NCBI GenBank assembly: GCA_022567815.1
Contig: JADFGI010000230.1
Location: 1 to 5,331 of the forward strand
Length of the DNA: 5,331 bases
Origin: Nitrospinota bacterium
GTDB lineage: Bacteria; Nitrospinota; Nitrospinia; Nitrospinales; VA-1
Direction: 5' to 3'
The translations under genes and the position numbers were made by a program. The notes beneath the pieces were generated by a model. It was not told where the DNA came from. It worked only from the letters and a program-made list of their open reading frames with translations, and searched no databases. Numbering within the stretch: the stretch's first letter is position 1; each line of letters opens with the position of its first letter. Shown in pieces: positions 1-5,331 of the stretch.

Positions 1-112
1 CAATGCGGGAAATGCGTATGTGTTCTATTAGATGTATTTGGAGGTTGTTACTCCGGGGTGTTATTCGGCGAGTGCCGGGGATGGCGAAATTTGAGGGGTG
101 ATTGCCTAAAAA
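1..112. other. Left-edge stretch with no supportable gene
   Basis: No start codon with a ribosome binding site is visible on the minus strand downstream of flgM, where flgN or flgK often lie. There is no U-tract hairpin to terminate flgM. On the plus strand, frame 2 reads the nine residues NAGNAYVFY and then a TAG stop at 29-31. This could be the tail of a gene entering from the left, and the wording resembles the end of a beta-propeller/FG-GAP repeat, but nine residues prove nothing. Frame 1 is also open from the edge to a TGA at 124-126 and is cysteine-rich, without recognisable similarity. Confidence 0.3.
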
Positions 113-418
113 TTAGACCTGGGTGATGATGTCTTTTAAAACGCTCCCGGCCACTTCGAGTGGGTCTACTTTGTAGGAGCCATCGGCGATTTCGGCCTTG
201 ATGCGTTCCACTTTTTCCGTCTGGACCGTTTCAGGACTCGCTTTTACCGCATTGATGGCTTTTTCAAGCGCAACGGCTTCGGATGACAGGGCTGTCTTGT
301 CCGAACCTTGTGTGGAACTGGCTGAAGAAGCGCTACTATCCCCTTTGGCTGGCGGGGGATTGTTCCCAACCTTGATCTTGTTTTGAATAATTTTGTTTTT
401 TATTTCAGGAATTTCCAT
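113..418 (-). CDS. flgM: Anti-sigma-28 factor FlgM
   Basis: FlgM binds the flagellar sigma factor FliA (sigma-28) in the cytoplasm and blocks late flagellar genes until it is exported through the completed hook-basal body. The 101-residue product is close to the usual length (about 97 in Salmonella). It has a flexible N-terminal part rich in Ser, Pro and Ala (about 20-38), then the family motif DKTALSSEAVALEKA (40-54), and the C-terminal sigma-binding helices with EKVERIKAEIADGSYKVDP (68-86). I chose the ATG at 416-418 because a GAGGAG Shine-Dalgarno sits 7 nt before it. A GTG at 431-433 in the same frame would add five residues but has no comparable site. The gene stands apart from other visible flagellar genes; flgN/flgK could lie beyond the left edge. 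Family assignment is firm; role is from the family. Confidence 0.9.
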   Translation of the reverse strand: MEIPEIKNKIIQNKIKVGNNPPPAKGDSSASSASSTQGSDKTALSSEAVALEKAINAVKASPETVQTEKVERIKAEIADGSYKVDPLEVAGSVLKDIITQV

Positions 419-515
419 CGCTTGACTCCTCACCTGCCTGTACTAAAACCCTGTTTTCAATCGTTTTGGTGATTTTTATCTCCAAAAGGATATCAATCGC
501 CTCTTCACTGGGAAT
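405..515 (-). other. Possible 36-codon leader ORF overlapping flgM, ATT start
   Basis: Between the sigma-28 promoter and flgM, an open frame runs from ATT (513-515) to TGA (405-407), which lies within flgM codons 4-5. Predicted product: a 36-residue acidic/amphipathic peptide that begins (M)PSEEAIDILLEIKITKTIE. An AAGGAG site (522-527) lies 6 nt before the ATT. The frame contains the flgM ribosome binding site, so its translation would couple to flgM. Against it: ATT is a very rare start, no family is recognised, and 36 open codons can arise by chance. An in-frame TTG (534-536) lies at or upstream of the expected transcript start, so it cannot serve as a start. Confidence 0.2.
426..431 (-). 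promoter_or_regulatory. Ribosome binding site that sets the flgM start
   Basis: On the minus strand the sequence reads GAGGAG, then 7 nt (TCAAGCG), then ATG at 418. This strong site favours the ATG over the in-frame GTG at 433, which overlaps the region just upstream of it. The block AGGAGTCAA occurs again 96 bp upstream (518-526), in front of a possible leader ORF. Confidence 0.75.
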
Positions 516-538
516 GATTGACTCCTTGCATACCAAAT

Positions 539-565
539 TTATCGGCCATTTTGGGGGAAACTTGA
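539..565 (-). promoter_or_regulatory. Sigma-28 (FliA) promoter for flgM
   Basis: Read on the minus strand, the -35 element is TCAAGTTT (558-565), followed by an 11-nt spacer and the -10 element GCCGATAA (539-546). The enterobacterial FliA consensus is TAAAGTTT-N11-GCCGATAA, so 15 of 16 positions match with exact spacing; the C at position 2 is also the usual form in the Pseudomonas FliA consensus (TCAAG). Transcription would begin near 532 and leave a leader of about 115 nt before the flgM ATG. The nearest gene downstream on this strand is flgM, a classic sigma-28 target, which supports the call. Confidence 0.85.
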
Positions 566-791
566 GGTCCCCTTCTGCAATAATTTAGAAAAATTTATTT
601 ATGGAATATTGTTAAAATATCAAAAAATCAGGGTTTTGTCAAGTATTGGCTGGATTGTCCCGGATTGGGCATCTTATTGATTTTAAAAGGTTTTTATGAA
701 GGATGTAGCTTCGGGGCCATTGGATGGGGTAATATGAGCTTGTAACTTTGCCCAGACTGAAAAGCCTGTGCTACTACCATAGGATGAGGGT
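566..791. other. Spacer between the divergent flgM and Nudix units
   Basis: The full gene-free gap runs from 419 to 791; its left part holds the flgM promoter and leader. This right part is strongly A/T-rich at 575-630 and then mixed. It should contain the plus-strand promoter for the Nudix gene, but I found no convincing -35/-10 pair. The only short plus-strand frame noticed begins at ATG 696 and encodes 13 residues. No RNA gene or strong hairpin was seen. Confidence 0.5.
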
Positions 792-1238
792 ATGACTCAC
801 CCCAGAAATCCCATTCCGACCGTCGATATCATCATTGAGTTGGAAAATGGCGCCATCGTATTGATCGAGAGGGCGAATCCCCCTTACGGGTGGGCTTTGC
901 CGGGCGGTTATGTGGATTATGGGGAGTCTCTGGAGACGGCGGCGGTGCGTGAAGCGAAGGAAGAGACCTCTCTGGACATCGAGTTGATCGGTCAATTCCA
1001 CACCTATTCCGACCCTCGACGGGATTCGCGTCAACACACCATTTCTACGGTTTTCGTGGCTAAGGCTGACGGCGCCCCAAAGGCGGCTTCGGATGCGCGG
1101 GCAGTGGGTATTTTTTCTTCACAGGATTCCCTGCCCACTAACCTGGCTTTTGATCACGGTAAAATTCTGAATGATTATTTTGCGGAAATTCGAGGTCGAA
1201 AAGAAGGCCATCCGCCTGCCAAACAGATCAAATCCTGA
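792..1238 (+). CDS. Nudix hydrolase, ADP-ribose pyrophosphatase-like
   Basis: Nudix enzymes cleave a nucleoside diphosphate linked to another group, using divalent metal; the substrate here is unknown. The 148-residue protein opens with the fold's first strands (TVDIIIELENGAIVLIER, 10-27) and a GWALPGGYVDYGE segment (33-45). The Nudix box spans 39-61: Gly39, Glu45, then Arg53-Glu54 and Glu57-Glu58, so all catalytic metal-binding glutamates are present. The one departure is Ser60 where the consensus has Gly. The tail has AFDHGKIL (119-126), common in this subfamily. The start is preceded by AGGA at 781-784 (7-nt spacing), only moderate. It probably shares a transcript with the M28 gene 27 bp downstream. 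ADP-ribose hydrolysis is a guess from general resemblance; the Nudix family call is firm. Confidence 0.88.
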   Translation: MTHPRNPIPTVDIIIELENGAIVLIERANPPYGWALPGGYVDYGESLETAAVREAKEETSLDIELIGQFHTYSDPRRDSRQHTISTVFVAKADGAPKAASDARAVGIFSSQDSLPTNLAFDHGKILNDYFAEIRGRKEGHPPAKQIKS

Positions 1239-1265
1239 TTTTCACCCCTGCACAGGACGTAATTT

Positions 1266-2189
1266 ATGAGAAAAGCTTGGCGCATCGCTTTGTTAACCGG
1301 AATGTTGCTTGGTTTTTTGGGCATGGGCCCAAAGACCGTCGGATCTGAGGAATTACAATCTTACTCCCAAAGCGCCTGGAATTATCTCAAAACACTCACG
1401 GGTTTTGGTCCGAGAAATTTTGGCAGTCCCGGATATTTCAGGACGATCGACCTTATCAGGAAGGTGGGGGAGGAGTATGCGGATGGGGTGGACGTGCAAA
1501 CGTTTCCTGTTCACCAAGGCAACGGGAAAACTTTGCAAATGTCCAACATCCGTTTGAAATTCAACGGGACCCGCAAAGGCCCCGCTGTTTTGATCGGAGC
1601 GCATTTCGACACCCGGCCCTATGCGGATGAAGAATCCAATCCAGCCTTGCGATTGCGCCCCATTTTGGGGGCCAACGATGGGGGTTCGGGAACGGCTGTG
1701 GTTCTGACATTGGCCCGGTATCTGAAAAATAACAGGGACCGCAGGCCGGTGGAGTTGGTTTTCTTTGATGGCGAAGACTATGGAGCCAAGGGGTCGGGGG
1801 AAAATTTACTGGGATCGACCTACTATGCCAATCAATTGCGGCAAACGGGTGTGGATATGTGGCCTTATTGCGTCATTATCATCGACATGGTGGGAGACAG
1901 GAACCTGGAAATTTATAAGGAAACGCATTCCATGAAAAGCGCCCCTTGGTTGGTCGAACTTATTTATGGAACGGCGGAAAAAATAAAGGTGGCTCAGTTT
2001 CATAGTCAAAGCAAACACACAATTTTTGACGATCATTATCCTTTTATTGGACTGGGAATCCCCTCCGTGGTGCTGATCGATTTCGATTACCCGCACTGGC
2101 ATACTCTGGAGGACACGCTTGACAAATGTTCCAAGGAGAGCCTCTTCGCCGTATTTTCAGTGGTGGCGCAAGCTATGGAAGAGATTTGA
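1266..2189 (+). CDS. Exported M28-family zinc enzyme, glutaminyl-cyclase type
   Basis: Members of this group are either glutaminyl-peptide cyclotransferases, which convert N-terminal Gln to pyroglutamate, or zinc aminopeptidases. The 307-residue product starts with a signal peptide (Arg/Lys-rich 2-6, hydrophobic 7-20), so it likely acts in the periplasm or outside. The metal-site motifs appear in order: GAHFDT (His113, Asp115), GANDGGSG (Asp138), FFDGED (Glu170 general base, Asp171 ligand), IDMVGD (Asp207) and HWHT (His279). Resemblance to animal glutaminyl cyclase is clear in RNFGSPG (50-56), DDHYPF (255-260) and the Trp278-His279 pair before an acidic TLED. Asp171 replaces the Glu usual in the animal enzyme. 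Because all five ligands of two-zinc aminopeptidases are also present, peptidase activity remains possible. AGGA at 1254-1257 gives 8-nt spacing to the ATG. Second gene of the Nudix unit. Confidence 0.88.
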   Translation: MRKAWRIALLTGMLLGFLGMGPKTVGSEELQSYSQSAWNYLKTLTGFGPRNFGSPGYFRTIDLIRKVGEEYADGVDVQTFPVHQGNGKTLQMSNIRLKFNGTRKGPAVLIGAHFDTRPYADEESNPALRLRPILGANDGGSGTAVVLTLARYLKNNRDRRPVELVFFDGEDYGAKGSGENLLGSTYYANQLRQTGVDMWPYCVIIIDMVGDRNLEIYKETHSMKSAPWLVELIYGTAEKIKVAQFHSQSKHTIFDDHYPFIGLGIPSVVLIDFDYPHWHTLEDTLDKCSKESLFAVFSVVAQAMEEI

Positions 2190-2236
2190 CGGTCTCCCGC
2201 GAATTTTTTCTAAAGAGACGGGAAGGATGATTTGCC
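2190..2236. other. Convergent gap without a clear terminator
   Basis: The M28 gene and the protease-TPR gene end 47 bp apart, tail to tail. Only 5-bp pairings are visible (GTCTC 2192-2196 with GAGAC 2215-2219, or TCCCG 2195-2199 with CGGGA 2219-2223), the two overlap and exclude each other, and the T-run (2204-2209) lies in the loop. I do not call a terminator here. Confidence 0.4.
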
Positions 2237-3610
2237 CTACGGTTTTTCTAACTCCGCAAGTTTTTGCCGCGCAGATTCGTTTTGCGGGTCCAATCGCAGG
2301 ATGGTCCTGAGTTCCGCCAAAGCCTCTTTATTTTTACCCTCCCTTTTATTAATTTCGAAGAGTTTCCAATGCAGGGAAAGAAAATCGATGCCCTGTCTGA
2401 CGGCGGCGTCATAGGCTTCCCTTGCCATGCCGAACCGCTTGGCGGCAAAAAATGAGTTGCCAAGGTTATAGTAGCTGACGGCAAACTCCGGGTTCAGCGC
2501 CAAAGCTTTTTCAAGGTGAGAGACCGCCGCGTCTGTCTGGCCCAGCTTATTGAGGGTGGCCCCGAGGTTGGACAGAGCCTGGATAAAATTGGGATAAACG
2601 TCTATGGCTTTTCTGAACAGTTCCGCGGCTTTTTCAGTTTTCCCCTGGCGAAAGTATTGTCCGCCGAGGTTGGACAAGGCTGAAGGAAACCCGGGGCGGA
2701 TAGCCAGGACCTTTTCATATTCCGCAATACACAGGTCCAGTTTCCCCTGTTTGCGGTAGGCGACGGCCATGTCATAATGGGCTAAAGCAAAATCAGGGTC
2801 CAGAGACAGGGCCTGGCGGAAAAGCCCGATGGCTTTTTCCGGGTCTTCCAGCCCATAAAGGGCAAAATTCCCGCGATAATAAATCGCCTCCATGGAGGTT
2901 TTGTCCTGTTCCCGCAATTCGTCAAACGTGATGAGACGGCTCTCGTTCAGAAAAGGTTTGACGTGATTGATCGGGAGCGCAAGGTTGATGGATTGGCCTT
3001 CCAGCGTAGCCACGCCAATCACCTTGTTATCCTTATCGAATAGCGGGCCGCCGCTGAAACCGGGGGAGAACGGCGTCGTCGCGTAGATGAAAGAAAAATC
3101 GGGATAGGCTTGCCGGTGGGTCCCCAGGACGAACCCGTGCGATCGCAGGAGAAGCCCTTGCCAACTGTCCGGCCCTTTCTGCACGCTCCGCGAAGGGTAC
3201 CCCAGAGCCGCCACGTAATCAAAAACTCCCAATTGGTCCGAATCGCCCAGCTCCAGGGTGGAATAAATTCCGCCCCCAAGTTTCAGCAGGCTGAAATCTT
3301 TTTGGCGGTCAACCTTCAAAATTCCCTTGACCGGGACCACTGTGCCGTCCGCAAAAATAGCGTCAACAGAAACCGCGTCGACGAGGACGTGATAATTGGT
3401 CAGCAACGTCCCGTCCGGCTTGATGACGGAGGCGGTGCCTGTCGCCAGGTCTTTGCCGTCGGCCCCTTTAGTGATCAAAAGGACAACGGCGCTCTTGTTG
3501 ACCTCATACGCCAGGCTGACGCCAGCCAGGCCGACCAAAAGTATAAGGAGAAGGACGGCAGTCCGGACAGCGGCCAGGACAGATAGGTTTTTATTATGCA
3601 ATTGGGTCAT
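2237..3610 (-). CDS. Exported trypsin-like (S1C) serine protease fused to TPR repeats
   Basis: The 457-residue product has a signal peptide (hydrophobic 16-31, likely cleavage after SLA at 34), so it should act in the periplasm or outside. Residues 38-222 form a DegP/HtrA-like trypsin fold with the triad His74 (LLTNYHVLVDA), Asp105 (KDFSLLKL) and Ser186 (SPGFSGGPLFD), all intact. No PDZ domain follows. Instead, residues about 241-444 hold roughly six TPR repeats; five are in perfect 34-residue register (275-308, 309-342, 343-376, 377-410, 411-444), with Ala-Leu and Asn-Leu-Gly positions typical of the motif. The TPR array probably binds partner proteins or substrates in place of PDZ. The site before the ATG is weak (GGGA, 8 nt). 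It stands alone: a terminator separates it from the DUF4399 gene upstream. Substrate and process are unknown. Confidence 0.87.
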   Translation of the reverse strand: MTQLHNKNLSVLAAVRTAVLLLILLVGLAGVSLAYEVNKSAVVLLITKGADGKDLATGTASVIKPDGTLLTNYHVLVDAVSVDAIFADGTVVPVKGILKVDRQKDFSLLKLGGGIYSTLELGDSDQLGVFDYVAALGYPSRSVQKGPDSWQGLLLRSHGFVLGTHRQAYPDFSFIYATTPFSPGFSGGPLFDKDNKVIGVATLEGQSINLALPINHVKPFLNESRLITFDELREQDKTSMEAIYYRGNFALYGLEDPEKAIGLFRQALSLDPDFALAHYDMAVAYRKQGKLDLCIAEYEKVLAIRPGFPSALSNLGGQYFRQGKTEKAAELFRKAIDVYPNFIQALSNLGATLNKLGQTDAAVSHLEKALALNPEFAVSYYNLGNSFFAAKRFGMAREAYDAAVRQGIDFLSLHWKLFEINKREGKNKEALAELRTILRLDPQNESARQKLAELEKP

Positions 3611-3646
3611 GCCACGAGTCCCGCCTGTTTATCAGGGTAGTTCTCA

Positions 3647-3675
3647 ATTTTATAAGTTGGCGAGGAGGAATACAA
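3647..3675 (-). promoter_or_regulatory. Possible housekeeping promoter of the protease-TPR gene
   Basis: On the minus strand, TTGTAT (3670-3675) is followed by 17 nt and TAAAAT (3647-3652). The -10 matches TATAAT at 5 of 6 positions; the -35 matches only its TTG. It lies between the upstream terminator and the gene, about 37 bp before the ATG, where a promoter must exist if the terminator works. Confidence 0.35.
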
Positions 3676-3704
3676 CAGAAATTAATCCGGAAGAAACATT
3701 GGCC

Positions 3705-3750
3705 AAAAAAACCAGGCCTTGCCCTCCCATCCCAGGGAGGACAAAGCCTG
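3705..3750 (-). terminator. Strong intrinsic terminator after the DUF4399 gene
   Basis: The arms 3735-3750 and 3713-3728 pair over 16 bp without a bulge (two G-U pairs in RNA), with a 6-nt loop at 3729-3734. On the minus strand the stem is followed by GG and seven T (3705-3711). It begins 15 nt after the DUF4399 stop codon and isolates that gene from the protease-TPR gene. There is no T-run in the plus direction, so it is one-way. Confidence 0.92.
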
Positions 3751-3765
3751 ATGACCGTCGAAGAA

Positions 3766-4182
3766 TTATTTTACGGTGACCACAACCGTCGCGGTGAGGG
3801 GAGGGTCGTGCGGGACATGGTTGCCCGAAGCAAACAAGGTGCGTATCACATGTGTTCCGGCGGACAGTTTGATCTCTTTGCATGTGGACCCGTCGCCCAT
3901 GTGGATGTGGGTGGCGTCCTTGCCAATAGGCTTGCTCAGATCTGCGGGAAGCGCGGAATCGACCAGGATGTGATGATGTCCTTTGCCTTTGTTAACGCCT
4001 TTTTTAGCGGGTTCGACTTCAACCGCATTAACGCCCATGCAAACCTTTACCGGGCTGGATACCGTAGAGCCGGTCGCAGGCTCGGTTATGGTCACGGCGG
4101 CAGTGTCGGCAAATGCCTGCGTTACTCCAAACAGGAACAGGAAGGACAGAGCGGCTGATAATTTTACAAAAGTCTTCCTCAT
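3766..4182 (-). CDS. Secreted histidine-rich DUF4399 protein
   Basis: This 138-residue protein has a clear signal peptide (Arg/Lys at 2-7, hydrophobic 9-23, likely cleavage after AFA at 25), so the mature protein of about 113 residues is periplasmic or secreted. The mature part matches my recollection of the DUF4399 pattern: an Ig-like opening (VTITEPATGSTVSSPVKV, 30-47), GHHHILVD (68-75), HIHMGDG (92-98), an AGTH turn (108-111) and NHVPHDPP (121-128) before a final beta strand. Nine histidines and an aspartate sit in the conserved motifs, which suggests metal binding, but the family has no established function that I know of. Cys48 and Cys101 could form a disulfide. The ATG is preceded by AGGAG (4192-4196) at 9 nt. 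Single-gene unit: terminators lie before and after it, and a palindrome lies in its upstream region. Confidence 0.85.
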   Translation of the reverse strand: MRKTFVKLSAALSFLFLFGVTQAFADTAAVTITEPATGSTVSSPVKVCMGVNAVEVEPAKKGVNKGKGHHHILVDSALPADLSKPIGKDATHIHMGDGSTCKEIKLSAGTHVIRTLFASGNHVPHDPPLTATVVVTVK

Positions 4183-4202
4183 AACTTAAAACTCCTAAGA
4201 TC

Positions 4203-4224
4203 ATTGATAGCTTAAGCGATCAAT
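4203..4224. promoter_or_regulatory. 22-bp palindrome upstream of the DUF4399 gene, possible operator
   Basis: The arms ATTGAT and ATCAAT flank a GCTTAAGC core, giving 10 of 11 matched pairs; only the bases at 4209 and 4218 fail to pair. It ends 6 bp before the Shine-Dalgarno of the DUF4399 gene. A further TTGAT half-site at 4229-4233 makes a second, spaced inverted pair with 4219-4223. Such symmetry suits a dimeric repressor. As RNA it would form only a modest hairpin, since the core is self-complementary. The regulator is unknown, and no clear promoter was found beside it. Confidence 0.45.
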
Positions 4225-4305
4225 TGTGGTTGATAAAAAGCATTCTCAAGGTTATTTAGCAACAGACTATCACATGTTTGGCTGGGGCATAGGGGAAAAT
4301 CATTC

Positions 4306-4346
4306 AAAAAAACTCCCGCTTCGGCCTTGGTCCATGGCGGGTTTTT
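4306..4346 (-). terminator. Intrinsic terminator of the partial membrane-protein gene
   Basis: On the minus strand CCCGC (4337-4341) pairs with GCGGG (4315-4319), and seven T follow at 4306-4312. The A-run at 4342-4346 can also pair with the T-run past a 2-nt bulge. The 17-nt loop is long and may pair internally. The hairpin starts within the stop codon, so the gene ends its transcript directly. Confidence 0.65.
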
Positions 4347-5331
4347 ACGAGTTTTCCTCCGGGGGGTTTCTCTTGAAAATTTGTATCCCAAAAGCTTTGT
4401 CCTTCACCGGATCCCTGCCTATTTGCCGGAACAGATAATAATTTTTTTGCACCCAGTCATAGATGCCCTTGCCGAAATCAACGCCAAAAAACCGGTACTC
4501 AAACTCCAGATAATCATGAAAGATTATTACGATATAATCAGGAGGATGAAGATTTAAATCTTCCAAAACCGCCGGTTCTCCAATCTGTTTAAATATTACC
4601 GGATTAAAACTCAGGCTTTTCACAGAGGTCACCCTCCTGGCCATATAATTCAGCAAAGCTCCCGTAGGAAAAGTCGCAATGCTTTCGTCGACTTCAACCT
4701 CTTCTTCCAGAATTTCCAATGCGACTCGAAACATCATGCTTCTCGGAGTGATTCGCGGGTCATAACCGATCATCATGTCCGGACCTTTGCCAACAGGAAA
4801 AGCTTTTTTCATGTAAAAATTAGAAGACACGCGAACATGGGAATATGTGAATAAAAGGAATAAAATCAAAGCGGATGATATATAAAAAACATTGGAAGAG
4901 GGAGTCCTGGAAATTGAGCGAGGCACTTCATAAAACAGAATATGGACTAATACCAGGGTTGCCGGCATGGCCAAAGCGGCGCCGTAATGATAGACATGTA
5001 CCTTAAAAATAATTTTTGCGAGCAAGGCAACAGAAAAAGCCGTCACTAAAAGCAAAACACCTAACCTTGCAAGTTGAGATGGGTCTTTAGAAAAATCCGC
5101 TTGAATAAAGAAGCGATATACTGCGAACAAGAAAACAATTAAAGGTAGCGGGCGCAACGCCTCCAGCCACAGGATCTTTCCCTGGAAAATAATCACGACG
5201 CCCGGAACAAGGCACAGTAACAGCAGTTTCGCTAAATTTGATCGGTTAAAATATCTCCCTGCCAGACGCCCGGCAATAATAATGGCCACAAATATCACGG
5301 CCCAGACCAAAAAGTAAAATGCCATCAATTT
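4345..5331 (-). CDS. Membrane protein, C-terminal part of a GT-C/GT39-like glycosyltransferase (5' end outside window)
   Basis: The frame is open to the window edge. An ATG at 5323-5325 and a TTG at 5326-5328 exist, but the sequence gives no sign of a true start, so I treat it as a fragment of 328 codons or more. The visible part has about six hydrophobic helices (numbering from the TTG: 3-20, 32-49, 56-75, 88-107, 117-135, 147-163), then a soluble domain (164-327) with FPTGALLNY (220-228), PPDYIVII (262-269) and YDWVQKNYYLFRQIG (290-304). This layout and the last motifs resemble the C-terminal half of bacterial GT39/ArnT-like enzymes, which move sugars from lipid carriers at the outer face of the inner membrane. 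The acidic catalytic loop of such enzymes would lie upstream, out of view. Its codons look more A/T-rich than those of the neighbours. It could be another polytopic protein. Confidence 0.6.
   Translation of the reverse strand, partial: KLMAFYFLVWAVIFVAIIIAGRLAGRYFNRSNLAKLLLLCLVPGVVIIFQGKILWLEALRPLPLIVFLFAVYRFFIQADFSKDPSQLARLGVLLLVTAFSVALLAKIIFKVHVYHYGAALAMPATLVLVHILFYEVPRSISRTPSSNVFYISSALILFLLFTYSHVRVSSNFYMKKAFPVGKGPDMMIGYDPRITPRSMMFRVALEILEEEVEVDESIATFPTGALLNYMARRVTSVKSLSFNPVIFKQIGEPAVLEDLNLHPPDYIVIIFHDYLEFEYRFFGVDFGKGIYDWVQKNYYLFRQIGRDPVKDKAFGIQIFKRNPPEENS

Noticed and set aside
1..126. Plus-strand cysteine-rich frame open from the left edge (CGKCVC at its start) to the TGA at 124-126
   Set aside because: About 41 codons with no recognisable motif beyond cysteines, overlapping the flgM 3' end; likely chance.
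505..549. Minus-strand ORF from ATG 547-549, MADKFGMQGVNHSQ
   Set aside because: Its start is inside the sigma-28 promoter, so it would precede the transcript start; it has no ribosome binding site and only 14 codons.
652..667. Direct repeat GGATTG spaced by 4 bp
   Set aside because: Six-base repeats are expected by chance and no promoter or known box coincides.
612..700. Housekeeping promoter for the Nudix operon
   Set aside because: TTGTCA, TTGTCC, TTGGGC and TTGATT candidates were tested at 16-18 nt spacing; none has a -10 with more than a few matches.
2190..2236. Bidirectional terminator between the convergent genes
   Set aside because: Only alternative 5-bp stems form and the T-run lies in the loop, not after the stem.
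3110..3586. 158-codon plus-strand frame inside the protease-TPR gene
   Set aside because: It is antisense to a gene with intact catalytic motifs and shows no domain, signal peptide or ribosome binding site of its own.
4226..4557. Short plus-strand frames across the DUF4399/membrane-gene gap
   Set aside because: They run through the terminator and antisense to the membrane protein, with no similarity or ribosome binding site.

Overview
The window looks like ordinary chromosome from a flagellated Gram-negative bacterium. It carries an anti-sigma-28 factor (FlgM), several exported or periplasmic proteins, and the C-terminal half of a membrane protein resembling lipid-linked-sugar glycosyltransferases. 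Base composition is near 50% GC by eye, and the last gene is visibly more A/T-rich. The mix of a trypsin-like/TPR protein, a DUF4399 protein and a GT-C-type membrane protein would fit Nitrospinota or a deltaproteobacterial lineage, but this is only an impression and no marker gene is present. No mobile element, phage gene, CRISPR array, rRNA or tRNA was seen.

Layout, left to right. Positions 1-112 hold no supportable gene. flgM is on the minus strand (113-418), and its start is fixed by a strong ribosome binding site. Upstream of it, still on the minus strand, is a near-consensus sigma-28 promoter (539-565), so flgM is probably transcribed by the sigma factor it inhibits. A possible 36-codon leader ORF with a non-standard ATT start lies between promoter and flgM. 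The rest of the 434-791 gap is A/T-rich spacer. On the plus strand, a Nudix hydrolase (792-1238) and an exported M28-family zinc enzyme of glutaminyl-cyclase type (1266-2189) are 27 bp apart and probably form an operon.

From 2237 onward everything is on the minus strand and consists of three separate units. The first is an exported trypsin-like serine protease fused to about six TPR repeats (2237-3610), which converges on the M28 gene. The second is a small secreted histidine-rich DUF4399 protein (3766-4182), with a very strong intrinsic terminator after it and a 22-bp palindrome just upstream of its ribosome binding site. The third is the partial membrane protein (4345 to the window edge), with its own intrinsic terminator.

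The clearest regulatory story is the flgM promoter: a negative feedback loop in late flagellar gene expression. The other genes share an envelope location but no visible common pathway. I found no convincing new multi-gene system. The items most worth checking are the flgM leader ORF, the palindrome before the DUF4399 gene and the function of the DUF4399 protein.
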